From positions 13,680,854 to 13,744,853 of the forward strand of contig NC_045147.1 in assembly GCF_008831285.2 (NCBI RefSeq): DNA of 64,000 bases, in the 5' to 3' direction. Positions within the stretch are counted from its first letter, which is position 1. Each line of letters starts with the position of its first letter. The notes beneath the pieces were generated by a model. It was not told the origin of the DNA, searched no databases, and was given only the letters and a program-made list of their open reading frames with translations. The position numbers and the translations under genes were made by a program. Source of the stretch: Nymphaea colorata. Taxonomy: Eukaryota > Streptophyta > Magnoliopsida > Nymphaeales > Nymphaeaceae. Positions 26,101 to 37,975 of the stretch are shown one piece after another.

Positions 26101-26342
26101 CTCCGAGGAAGAACCACAACTCCCCAAATGCTGCAAATGGACGAACCTAATTCCCAAAAGGCGAAGAAAAACTCACCCGGCAAATCCCATGGCTCCCATT
26201 TGCAGACGTCCACCTCGGGGATGACCTGCACCTCGTCAACCCGGCCGCTTATCTTGCCCTTGAGATAGTGGCTCACGAGCTCCTCGTCCGTCGGATGGAA
26301 TCGAAACCCTAGAGGCAGACGGCCCACGGACAGAACCGCCAT
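23141..26342 (-). CDS. Membrane-bound NAC transcription factor (NTL type)
   Basis: Six exons on the minus strand: 26342-26177, 26028-25748, 24908-24606, 24367-23939, 23851-23722 and 23478-23141. GT-AG introns, 1647 nt, 548 aa. The NAC domain fills about residues 9-160: [39 protein letters not shown], the DNA-binding [10 protein letters not shown] (90-99), VMHEYR and FVLCRLFRK. The middle is acidic and Ser-rich, as expected for an activation region. The end carries a hydrophobic segment at about 520-538 ([19 protein letters not shown]) followed by ten residues, that is, a tail anchor. NAC proteins of this NTL class stay on ER or plasma membrane and are released to the nucleus under stress. The N terminus ([14 protein letters not shown]) resembles the NAC062/NAC091 (TIP) side of the class, but that is only an impression. 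The exon 4 donor (TAT|GTATGT) was chosen over a weaker GT four bases on. The start is the first ATG before the domain. Confidence 0.93.
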
Positions 26343-26439
26343 TTCCCACAAAGACGAAAGGGAAAGGTAGCAAAAAGAGAAACCAAAGGGAAATGAAGAA
26401 AAAACAGCTGCACAAGAGATATACAGAGACAGAGCGAGA

Positions 26440-26610
26440 GGGTAGATCAATAAGAGTAGAAGGTGAAGATGAAGAAGAAGAAGAGTTGGATTGTTTTCCG
26501 GCTGTTCAGAACAACTTCATATTACAGTCAACGTCAGGGCCAAATCAAAAAACTACAGAGAAAGAGAGAGAGAGGGAGTATGGGGAGAGACGGAGGGAGG
26601 GAAAGAAAGA
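26440..26610. repeat. GA/AAG-rich tract in the NAC 5' leader
   Basis: Purine-rich on the plus strand (GAAGATGAAGAAG, then GAGAGAGAGAG), hence CT-rich in the NAC transcript sense, just upstream of the ATG at 26342. On the minus strand CCTATAAGTAATGG (about 26,622-26,635) is a candidate TATA element, putting this tract in the 5' leader. CT-rich leaders are common in plants. Confidence 0.4.
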
Positions 26611-26649
26611 GGGCGGTCCATTACTTATAGGAGGAAGCAAAGTCAGTTT

Positions 26650-29600
26650 TCTCTTTGTTCCCTCATGAATATCATCTATTCCATCGAGCGACTCACACTG
26701 GTCTTGTTTCATTCGATTCAACCACCAAAAATGAACAAATCTACAATTTCTTTTTCCTTCTCGCACCGCATTCTATGTGCAAACGACTGGTAAATGGACC
26801 TTTAACGAAACGAAGATGAGGCACTTCTTTCTACCCTGGCCGTTTCATCAAACGCCTGCTCTGGCTTGCCATTGGACACGCTAAGCTGAAGATTTGGCAC
26901 TACATGTAAGTCGTGGAGGAGCCACCCCACAAGTTTAGATTCTTGGTTTTTGAAATGTTGGTAGTGTATTACTTTTACATATAATTTGAAGCACAGCGTC
27001 CAAAAACATATTGCTTGATTGATCTATTATATGACAATATAGGAGTATTGTAGCCCAAGATTACAAAAGAGGACTCGAAAGGGCGATCTTCCGTAAATAC
27101 CGGATGTATTGGCCGGTTTCCTGAAATTCCCGGTCGGAAGATTGGAAAAGGAAGAAAAACAGAAAAAAAAAAAAAGCGCGTTGGGAAAGCCTCGGCCGCG
27201 GGCCAAGCGCGTTGTCCTTCCCCCTTCCCACTTCTTTCCTCTTTCTCAGAATCCCCAAACTACCCTCACTCGGGTTTCTTCCCTGCGTCATTGCTTCGGT
27301 AAATTTTGACAATCGACGTATACTTTTCAGTCATTCGAGCTTCACGTAAGAGCTTTTCGACAGCGCCAATAGCGGACTACCACGACTGCATTGGGACGTG
27401 GTGGGGTGGGGCCTTCAGGGGAGGAGTGGGTCCCATCTGCTGACGTGTCAGCTCCTTGAATCTTCTTGGCAGGACGCCACCTGCTTCTCCGAGATCGAGA
27501 AGGACAAGAGTTCGACTTTGAGCGGATTCGGATATTTCCACGGATCCGGAAAATTCCTGTTATTTCCTTCGACCACGTTAGAAAGTGGGGCCCTTGTGGT
27601 TCCTCCTTTTTCTGAAAATAATAATAACAATAAAAAAAAAAAGAGAAGATGCTCCTTTCTGTACATTAATGAAGAAGAAAAGTTAACTGTCAGATCCAAG
27701 TGGGTCCGGATCCATCTTGGTTTTTATTTTAATCAGTCGGAATGTTTTTTCGTAGTCGGAACTTGGAAACATTTTCTTGTTAAGCTTCGAAGAATTTTCT
27801 TGTTTAATTTACCTTTAAAGCCAGCGCGTTGAATCGGCAGCTCTCTTCCTCTGAAACATGATAAAAAAAAATGCGACTATTTAAAGCGATTTGCTGAACG
27901 TCTACCTCTGAAACGTCCACGTCAGTTAACAATGACGCTCATAATTTAATCACCCGAACGGAAAGAATATTACATCGACGTCTGTAAGAATAGAATGATG
28001 CCATATTGGCACATATTTTTTTTTTTATCCGGTTGAGTTCTCAATCTGAGTACCTGCTGATAGATAGGAAGTATTCCGGCAATCCCCAAGATCTGTTGGA
28101 ATGCATTCAACATTCGCCGGCAGATCACGTCTGCGCAACAAACCGACGAAGGGAGAGGAGATTGGCTTCAAAGTTTTTTTTTTCATCGTGGCTGCTTGCG
28201 GAGGACTGACGAAATGATTTTTATTTTATTTATGGCTGATCTTCCTCTCCATCTTCTAAAATTGTCCGAACTTGAAGGATTTTCTAATCTTGAGCATAAT
28301 ACGAAACCCAAGGGCGCCATTCCATTGCCGACGTGTCTCGGAGGTTTTTGCCCACGGTTCGAGCCGAATTCTTGTAGTGTTTCCTATTTATGGTTTTAGA
28401 ATCAGATCCTTCTGTCTCCAAGTTTAGATCAAACCTAAAAAGTAAAATCAAAATTTAAGGTGTGAATCCTAGGTGTAACCTAAGAATATTCTTAGCATAG
28501 TCAATTTTAGTGTAGACTTTTTGTCATCTATTTCTATCTTCCCTGGAAAAAGTTAAAAGAGTTCGACAACCTGAGCGTATCCTTGCTGATATAACCCCAG
28601 TTAAGTTCATGAAAAGAATGATGGCAGAATCTACATATATGACAAGAATCATGCTCAAAAGCACCGGAAATCCAGCAAGGTGTGGAGTACTCTATCGGAA
28701 TTTCCATGTGAATATCTTGCCAGGAATTCATAATCTATGTAAACGCATATGGAGATCGAAAAATTTTTTGTTCAAAGTTCAATTCGCATTCATAATGTAA
28801 AACTTACCGAAAGATGTCTTAGAACATTCAAATTCAACTGCAAAATCTCTTTATGAATTTCTCGGTTCCCAGGCCCACCGGCATCATGTAGTACTTCTTC
28901 TTTTTGTTGTCTGCTCATCTACACATGCACTCACACGGGTAAAGGAAAAAGGAACGTGAATTTGTTGCTCCAAGTAAAAAGCCATGGATGTCGATGTAAA
29001 GAGCAAGCGCCCAAAAGTGAGCAGGTGCATGTGATCATGAGTCAATCTTCTTCCGTTAAAGCCTGCAGAAAGATAAAAAAGAGAAAGAATCTCTCTTCAG
29101 TGCTGTCCTCCGTAGATAAGTGGGTCATGTTCGTGAGTTGGATTTTTCTTGGACTAATTTCCAACAAATTGTTACAGTGCCGATCAGGACATGAGCCAGT
29201 TAATTCCAGGACAACGAGCGTTGTCTAGTGTAGTACATGGAATCCATGCATTCCGGTAAAAAGATATCCCCTCTCTGAAAGAATATCAACAGGAAGATCG
29301 ACGACGTTTCCGGTCAGGAATATCTGGGATCATCCCGTTTATTCCGAGATATACTTCACTGAAGAGTATCCCCACAATCAATATGCAAATCGAATAAGCA
29401 AAGCATCTACTGCGAGTTCACATCCACTAAAGGAGAGAAGCGCTTCTGCTTTTCCTAGCTTTCCCTTGTCCTTTAGGATGAGTGCCGGCCACAACGGAAA
29501 CTCGGGAATAAAGCGACGGCGAGGACCAGAGTTAATTTAATTCCTGTGACTTTATATGTTGCCTGTTCATGCTACCTTTTCTTGAGAGATTCTTTTACCT

Positions 29601-32293
29601 AGGAAAATGGAAGGAGGATGTGGGTCTCCACGTTGAGTAACGTCTCTAGACTCCGTTTGGCAGCCAATCTTTGCCGTCTTCCTTTTTTGTTTTCATTTTT
29701 GACAGCTAACGATGGACTTTTAGTTCATACTTTTGCAGGATTACAGTATAAACAAATTCCTATCCCAACTTTTTATTGCACCAACGTCCATAATACCTGA
29801 AGTATTATGCACTTTTGGAGGAGAAAGGGATTTTTTTTTTTCTTTTTATCTGACTCTAATATGCTAAACTTAGATGAGATTCATTCAAGCCTCAATGCCA
29901 AAAAGATCATATAATATTGCTAATGTAAAAACTAAGCTGCTTTTTTAAGAATTCGAACCAACCCACAAAAGGGGTTTCGTATATGGAAACATATTTGACT
30001 TCCACGTCTAGTTCACCCTCTCTCTGTTTCTCAGAGGAATCTTGTGTTCCTTTTCTGCGATCGGCCTATGTGGACTGGCTTCCCCACTTCTGGAAAGACA
30101 AAATACGTTTAATTTTGATATGTTGGTCAATTTCATGAAGCATTTCCATGTTCGACTGATTACGATACCAGATGCAGCTTACTGTTTAAATCTGTATCAT
30201 TAGTGTTCCCACCCAAATAGTACTTTCTTAACTAATTTGAATAGTTTAGGTTCCCGCGAGAATGGATATCAAATATCATATATGGGTGGATATACGCCAT
30301 CATCAAAATAATATTGAGCTGCATGGTTTGGAAAAACCTTTTTTTTTCATTCTTAAAAATTATTGAGAAATTTTGATTGTTCTTTAATAAAAATAAGGCA
30401 CATGCTAAATCCATACGTCCCACCATCAACTGACTCGTAGGTGACGACAAGGCATTGATACTGACAACACTGCTTTCAGTAGGAAAAAGAAACATAAGAC
30501 AAACGGGAGGGAGAATCTTCCGCAAAGCATCGGTTGTATTGATGCAAAAAAAAAAAATGCACAGCCAACCAGCCATCTTGGCGTATTAGCTTTTTCTTTT
30601 CTTTTTTTTTTTTCTTCAGGCCGACGTATGAACTTACTGAATCCATTTGATATATAAGAGCTACAAACTTAGAGCGTGCAGGTTTAAGATATATATTGTG
30701 TTCATTCTTGATTTTGCATGATATAGAAGAACTATTGTCCTACTTGATTGCTTCCGCCTGATGGCAAAGTTCCTGTGGACTTAGTTACTGAATTTTGTCC
30801 TCTAGCAATTAAGTTTGTTGGATCTAAGCCAGTCCACCTAATTAGGTACATGGAACCTATGTTTTGATCTCTCTCTCTCTCTCAGTCATTTGCGACATAT
30901 TCGTGTGAAATCAGAGTTGTTCCAAAGCCATTTGCACCCTCTTCTATAAGATATAGAAAGCATTCACTCATGAAGATTAGAGGTAGTCTTTTCTTTGTTT
31001 TCTAAGAAGGGATATAAAAAAGGCTTAGGATGCCGTCCATGCAGCAGCCCTTCTTATTTCAATCATTGTAGATCATGAGCTTAATTTGGTAACCACTGGA
31101 TTGGGCAGATTAAGGCACTAATCTCTAAGGTTGAAACACAAATTTAAGTTAAGACTACTTCGGAAGTTAGGTGGGGAACAATACACACATCAACTAAAGT
31201 GTAGTCCCTTTACCATTTGCAGTAGCACAGAAGACTAATATCTATTGTAATCAAACTGACAACCTGACTTTTACTAGATGCTAATCTGACCAGCTACACT
31301 AATGCCTCTCGAAACCAAATTCAAGATAATGCATAAGAGACATCGACAGACATTATTAAGTGGGCAAATAAGCGTTACATCCGTCATACTTCACATGATA
31401 ACATGTCCTGGAATTAGGAGAAACATCCATGACGTTCTGACGACCAAGTTTTAATTGTTTTCTAGGTAAGCTTCCATTTCATAAATGATTAGCGTGTTTT
31501 CTCTTTTTGGGGCTTCTGCACTTTCGGCGTAAAGAAATGTGAAAATGCTGCTTTGCTTTCTTTCGATGCTATCATTTGGAAGATTTGGTGAAGTCTGTAA
31601 AATCTTTCGAGGAAGAGATGTGGCAGATCTATTATGGAATATTTCATAACAACAAACGGGATCCCCAGGCGTTGGATGCTACTGGGTTGTAGTTTCTAGC
31701 CCACTTGGTAAGTGAAACCTTGTCTAGGATGGTTAATAGAGACTTCCTCATCAGTGATCCATGGAGAAAAAAGATGAGTTTCTGTGCTGTGGGATGCCAA
31801 TGAGGTCGTTGCAGTTCAAAGTTAATCCTCCAGAGGTGACAGGAAAACAGGATTTCCTCTGATGATCAGGAACATTGCAGATAGAAATGAAGCTTCGTTC
31901 AAGGCTTCATTATTTTTGAAAATGATCTTTCTGATGCTTCCAGACGTTCTGGATCGTCGACCCAGAAGATCGTTGTCACATTGTCTGCTCTAGAAGTCTT
32001 TCATCAGAGGTCATTTCCTCACGTAAAGGAGATCATATCAAAGTGGGCATCCTTGATCTTCGTTTGGTTCTGTGTATATTCCTTTTCTTTCTTTACCTAA
32101 ATATTTTTTGTCTTCTTTCTTGTTTCTAAATAATAGAAGAGGGTTTTCCCCTAACGCTCTTTCAAACAACTGCAACATATTTGACATGATGGAGGAGTTT
32201 GAACTATGTTCAAATCTACTTGCGCTAAAAGTCGTTGGAATGCTAATTTGGTGTGTGAATTAAAGACGGCCGACTCTAGAGGAGATTATGTAT
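26650..32293. other. Intergenic, no supported gene
   Basis: The first ~800 bases are the probable NAC upstream region, with a GC-rich patch at 27,360-27,560. The rest is AT-rich. Open frames such as 28,534-28,731 (minus) show a Cys/His cluster (CHICRFCHH) that matches no family I can name. I found no splice-consistent gene model, RNA gene or clear transposon end here. A CT run lies at 30,869-30,884. Confidence 0.45.
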
Positions 32294-32469
32294 GATTACT
32301 AGTGGCCAAGCCAGGAAATTTGGCCTGACGGGCACTAACTAGCACACTCGCATCTCTTGTGGGGCACCCATACAAATAAAAGAGCAAACATTTGAAGGTG
32401 CCAATATAAAAACAAAAAAACTTTGAGGGGCTGACACTTGCCCACATGTGTCTCCACCACTGATCACTA
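32294..32469. mobile_element. hAT-like MITE with 8-bp target duplication
   Basis: The element spans 32302-32461 (160 bp), starts GTGGCCAAGCC and ends TCTCCACCACT. It is flanked by GATTACTA (32294-32301) and GATCACTA (32462-32469), an 8-bp direct repeat with one mismatch, as hAT elements produce. The ends resemble those at 1,117-1,270. No coding capacity is seen. Confidence 0.55.
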
Positions 32470-32665
32470 ACCACCAACATTATTTGGTTCCAAATTAGGA
32501 CTCCCTTGAACATCTTCTAATTCAATATTACCTAGTTGTGCTCACATCATCTTCGTTACTCAATATTCATGGCCTAACTCTGTTTTCTAAACATGCAACA
32601 GAAATGTAACGAACCGGGTTAGAACCTGCACTGCACGTTAGTTGTAAATCAACTTCCATTTTTGG

Positions 32666-33445
32666 TTATTGGCGTTACATCCAACAACCAACATGGCATC
32701 ATATGGTGGAAATCGAAAACGTCATCTCCGAGATAATTAACCAGATTCGCAAAATACGAATCTAATTCTTTTAGCAATTTACTTTTTACTTTGTCCAGTG
32801 GTAATACACCGCCACCATTGTACTTACGCGTCTTTGCTTTCGCAACGCGTTTTTCCTTTTTGTTTTCTTTTTAGATGATAGACATGACACACGCAAGAAG
32901 AATTGCAGAGCCAGATTCTGAAGACCAAGCTTTATGCAACCTGGCCCGATGATCGTCAATGGCTACAAAAATCTTGCCCGACTCAGTCATCCATAAGTCA
33001 CGAGGTTTTGGGGATATCCAGTCAATGAAGGGTTCAGCATATCACTCGACAGGTTCAATGAACTTGGTCAAGACTTGAACGGATTAGAAGCTGTTCATTG
33101 CAACCGCATAGAGTCTGACTTAAAAAGCTTCAAGGAACTGCAAGAAATAAAACTCTTAATCTGCACCAAGATCGCAACCTCTCTGGGCCTATATCAGAGA
33201 AATAAAACTCTAAACCTAGCTCGGCAATTCTTCTTGCGTGTGCCATGTCTATCACCTAAAAAGAAAACAAAAAGTTAAGACGCGTAAGTACAATGGTGGC
33301 GGTGTATTACCGCTGGACCAAGTAAAAAGTAAATTGCTAAAAGAATTATATTCGTATTTTGCGAATCTGGTTAATTATCTCCTTGATGACATTTTCGATT
33401 TCCACCATATGATGCCATGTTGGTTATTGGATGTAACGCCAATAA
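32666..33445. mobile_element. Foldback/long-TIR element
   Basis: The left arm 32666-32911 and right arm 33219-33445 are inverted copies, starting TTATTGGCGTTACATCCAA from each outer end and ending near GAAGAATTGC. By eye they match at well over 90 percent, apart from one ~22-bp segment present only in the left arm (TGCTTTCGCAACGCG region, about 32,838-32,860). The ~307-bp loop has no recognisable coding sequence. No convincing target duplication is visible, so the superfamily is undetermined. The arms could form a long hairpin RNA if transcribed. Confidence 0.8.
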
Positions 33446-33545
33446 TCACTTTGAGTGGAGGATCGAAAGGCCGTAGTCCACTTTAGCTCCTGTATCGTTT
33501 GGATACGCTTAAGGTCTAAAAGGATGCGATTGTAGATCTCAATTT

Positions 33546-34069
33546 CTATGCTGGAGTGTTCCTCCAGAAGTTCATCCCCTCGTTGTTTGGGTAGTCGCTC
33601 ATCCTAACTGTAGTTTTCGGGATGGAGCTCATTGAAGATGACCCTGTATCGTTTAGTAATTGGATCACCTGGTTGCACAGGCTGTGGAACTTCTGTTGTT
33701 GAGATGGGAATCCTGCCATTCCTGTAAACATTGTTCAAAGACTGTCAGTTGAAGTTGAAGGATATTGAGTTGTGAGCCTGTTAAGACGGTGATCATTCGT
33801 GAAAACAAGTCGACTAGGACGTTGTCTTTTTCGTCGATGTGTTCAAACGACACATCAATTCCTAGCCCCGTAATAAAATCTATGAAAGCTACCCATCGAA
33901 CTCTGAAGGGTTTGTTGATATTGGACTTGTTGAAAAAGCTGATTATAGCATGACAATTCGTTCTCATGAGGATTTCCTTATGCTCGGCTGTTCCAGCAAA
34001 GATTTCCGCATCAATTGTTGATTTGGGCGGATTAAATTTGCCGTTAGCATATGCGCAGGGCTTCTCCAT
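33546..34069 (-). pseudogene. Endogenous caulimovirid-like (pararetrovirus) RNase H remnant
   Basis: The minus-strand frame 34069-33665 resembles the RNase H end of a plant pararetrovirus polyprotein: CAYANGKFNPPKSTIDAEIF, then RTNCHAIISFFNK, RVRWVAFIDFITG and FEHIDEKDNVLVD. The spacing between the first two blocks is shorter than I would expect, suggesting an internal deletion. A stop lies just upstream of 34069, and the C-terminal part continues in another frame (33731-33546). Reverse transcriptase, coat and movement regions are absent. Ty3-type RNase H usually has a different start (VAYASR...), so I favour Caulimoviridae, though a database comparison would decide. The remnant is broken and incomplete. 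It lies about 100 bp from the foldback element. Confidence 0.65.
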
Positions 34070-36660
34070 GTATCAAAAAATCACAAAATCTTCTGGCAAC
34101 TTAATCCATGTAAATTTGAATCAAAATAAACTCAACAACGATACTCCGCTCTGGCACCAAAAAAGACTCCATGCGGTACATATAAGGCATAAAGATGCAA
34201 ATAAATTAAATAGCAAATAAGATACGCATAAAGATGAAAAAAAAAATTATGAGGGCCAGATCCATCGTGTTGTTAAGAAACCTCATAGGCAAAAGAAATT
34301 GATAATCCTTTGGTTGGATTACTGGATATTAGAGTGACTCTCATAAATAGAAACTGAACAAGTGGTGCAGACGAACAAAGAGGCTCAATCCAGTGAGACC
34401 AAATGAAAAAGTGGTGCAGACGAACAAAGAGGCTCAATCCAGTGAGACCAAATGCATAAGCAAGCAAAACAGTGTCTTGATAAATTTGAAAAAGCTTATG
34501 CACTAATCCCAACCATGAATAGAAAACTGCCACAAACAGGGGAAACCTATTGATTGAAAGGGCCCCCAACCAGTCTGCTAAGATTATGTGATTCAAGTAA
34601 ACAAAACAAAATGCAGACGACCAAGAACAACCTCAAAAAAACATCTATAAATGGTATTAATACTCTTTGACCTTTGAATAGATGAAGAACACAAATGTTC
34701 ATAAACAGTGCATAAGAATGTAAAAGAAAACACACCTAAGCAGAGTTGACACCCAACAGCTCAAGAAAAGAAAACACCATATCATCCACCAAATAAGATA
34801 AAAGGGAAAGAGTCTTCTCACTATTCCTTTATCTCAAGGAGAATGCGGGTCATTGACACGCCTAAGAGCATTGCAAGGGATCTAAGAACAACCTTTTTGA
34901 ATGCAATGCAAGCGAGTTTCATTTTGACTAGTGGAACAAGAACCTCCACCATGATAAAAGAAGAATCTACTTCACCAATATAACCTTAGGCTGATAAAAA
35001 TCCACAGACATTCCAGCAGACAAAAGATAAGAGCTAGGCACCTTTTACAGGTAATTGGTAGTTTAGCTGTATTGCTAAATTATGTTCTTTCTCACACCCT
35101 CTACTCCAGTATGCTATCGACTTCTTTCTGAGATTTTCCAACAGCAACACATAGTTCCAAGGGAATGAAGATAGGACATTGTTGCGGTAACTAGAAAAGA
35201 GTATACTAGACCCTTACGACTCTTCACGCCTGCTACTTTTATTGATAATGATGAATGCAGGGTAATGACACTCATGTATTAGATACATGTCGACTAAGGA
35301 CTGTGTTGACTGAAGCTCTTGAAATCCCGAAAGGACAATCAAACTACATGACATAGAATGGGATTGATAGACAAATGCCAGGAATCAAATAAGAAAGAGT
35401 TAATCAAAAGCTTAGCGACCTGCTGCAGCTGGGGAATCCCCTACAGTTAGCAAGTCTCAACTTTCAGGTTTGACATCAATTAGTGCACAATAACACAGAG
35501 GCCAAAAACAAAAATACCAGCAAACGAGAAAATTGTTGAAAGCCTGGCATTTGATCAGAACCAACTATAGCCTGGCATTTCACTATTTGTCAAATACAAC
35601 TTGAAAAGCATAAAGCTATTGGTCAATGCATTTAACCAGAACCACCTACAGCCTGGCATTTCACTATTTGCCAATGCATTAAACACTTTATTTTGCTGTT
35701 TGATGAGATGATTTTGAATAATCCTACCTTGCTAACATGCTAGCTTAACACATAAAACATAAAGCTAACATTTAGAATTAAAATAACTAAGCAAAACTGC
35801 AATGACTTTTGGATGCCTTTTTTTAGGCTAGGAGCACTTAGGCAGTGCCTAGCCGCCTTGACAACTAAGATAGGAACAAGAGAGCATGGCTCTCACGGTT
35901 TTATGTTGGATGTTGAACTCATATGGGGGATGCTTCAGTAGAAAGAGAAAATGAATGAGCAAAAGGAGAGATGTGTGTAAATGTATTTTCTGAAAAATAT
36001 GTACAAGTGCACATGGAAATTTATAAGGGCATGCGCCTAAGTGAAGCATGAAAACATGTATGTATATATAAGTTTAATCAAGAATGCCTAAGTGTGATAT
36101 GTGAATACTTAAATATGAATGACAGGTACATTCTTAATCTGAAATAATGAGAACATTAAGTCATGAAGAATATTATCACCATACATGGTTGATTTAGTCT
36201 TAGTGTTGCACATTTTTGTGAATAGGATGAATTCATGAACTTATTAATTTGGCATAGAATCAGCCAGGACATCATGTCTGTATGCATGTTGACATGGTTT
36301 AAGATTTATACAGCCGTGACAAGACTCCTGAACAATGGGATTATCAAAAATACAACATAGATGATTCATGAATTGAAAGAATGTTGGTTTAACATTGACT
36401 GCAAGAATGGAAAGTTTAAGTCTAACTTTAAAAGGCTGTAGAAATCCCATCTGAGCTCTGAATAGGGTAAAAAGGTGGCTATGGAAGCTATGCCTATACA
36501 TGTCTACGTTTATTTGCCAAAAGCGAATCTGGAAAATTCAACCAGATTGCACAGTTAGTCCAACACTCTAAATGACGACACATTATTCTGAAGAATCTGA
36601 ACTAGGTCTAATAGGAAATGTGGAACAAGGTGTAGAAATAAACATTTATTTTCTCCTTTT
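34070..36660. other. Intergenic, repeats only
   Basis: AT-rich DNA without a supported gene. It contains the 49-bp duplication at 34,362 and scattered AGCCTGGCATTTCACTATTTG repeats near 35,540-35,680. Nothing else is recognised. Confidence 0.5.
34362..34454. repeat. 49-bp period tandem duplication
   Basis: The block starting GTGGTGCAGACGAAC at 34362 recurs exactly at 34411: 44 identical bases separated by AAAAA. The identity implies a recent event. Confidence 0.9.
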
Positions 36661-36670
36661 TAAGGTACAT

Positions 36671-37110
36671 GCAACATGGTTTTGGAAAGCTTTAGATATC
36701 AGGAATCTGTGGGCTTAATCAGAACTTGAAAATACAGAGTTGGTGTTAAGCTATGGTCCAAGTGACAAAAACTGGTCCTGAACTACAAGCCCTAAGTTTC
36801 GAACTAAACCCCTGATTGGTTCAGTCTCTCTTTCTGCTCCGGACACCAAATAGCACATGCAATATGGAATTGGAAAGCTCCAGATGTTAGGAATCCATGG
36901 ACTCAACCAGAACTCCAAAATACTGAGACTCTGGTCAGCTATGATCCACAACTCAAAAACTGGTCCTGATCTACCAGCAGTCAGTGAACCTAAAGTTAAG
37001 CCGTGATTTATTCATTCTATCTCTTTCTCCTATGATGTCCTAATATAGCAAGCAAATATGTCATCGGAAAGCTTGTTCTGTCAGTGATCGAAGAGCTCAA
37101 ACATAATGAA
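36671..37110. repeat. Degenerate ~190-bp tandem repeat, three units
   Basis: Units start near 36671, 36859 and 37052, each with a form of GCAAnATGGnnTnGGAAAGCT, then a CAGATGTTAGGAATCC-like block and AAAACTGGTCCTGA in the first two. Spacings are 188 and 193 bp. Divergence is high, so the array is old. Confidence 0.6.
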
Positions 37111-37401
37111 ATTTGCTTCTCCAATAGGAACATCACAGGATAAAAAATAACAAGAAAACAGAGACTAAGACAAAATAGAGATAAATTAAAAATATTTTGC
37201 CAATTGTTCCAAAAAACAGATTCCCCAATTCCAGTATTGAAAGGAAAAACAGAAATATTTCAATTTTACGGTTCACAACAGGGTCCTAAATCTGAAACAG
37301 CAAGCAAAATGGCAACAGACTAAAAGTGACAAAAAAACATACGATCCCACTAGAAATATTAACTAGAAATATTAAGGAGCGAAAGCTGCTCTCCGCGAGG
37401 C

Positions 37402-37956
<555 letters not shown>

Positions 37957-37975
37957 TCATATAATTGATCATCAC

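Noticed and set aside
26343-26450. In-frame hydrophobic N-terminal extension of the NAC protein
   Set aside because: The extension starts at TTG, not ATG, and lies in the CT-rich leader. The ATG at 26342 fits the NAC family.
27109-27309. Small GC-rich open frame upstream of the NAC gene
   Set aside because: It overlaps an opposite-strand frame of similar size, lies in a promoter-like patch, and has no motif.
28534-28731. Minus frame with the Cys/His cluster CHICRFCHH
   Set aside because: Suggestive of a zinc site, but isolated, only 65 residues, with no neighbouring exon. No family could be named.
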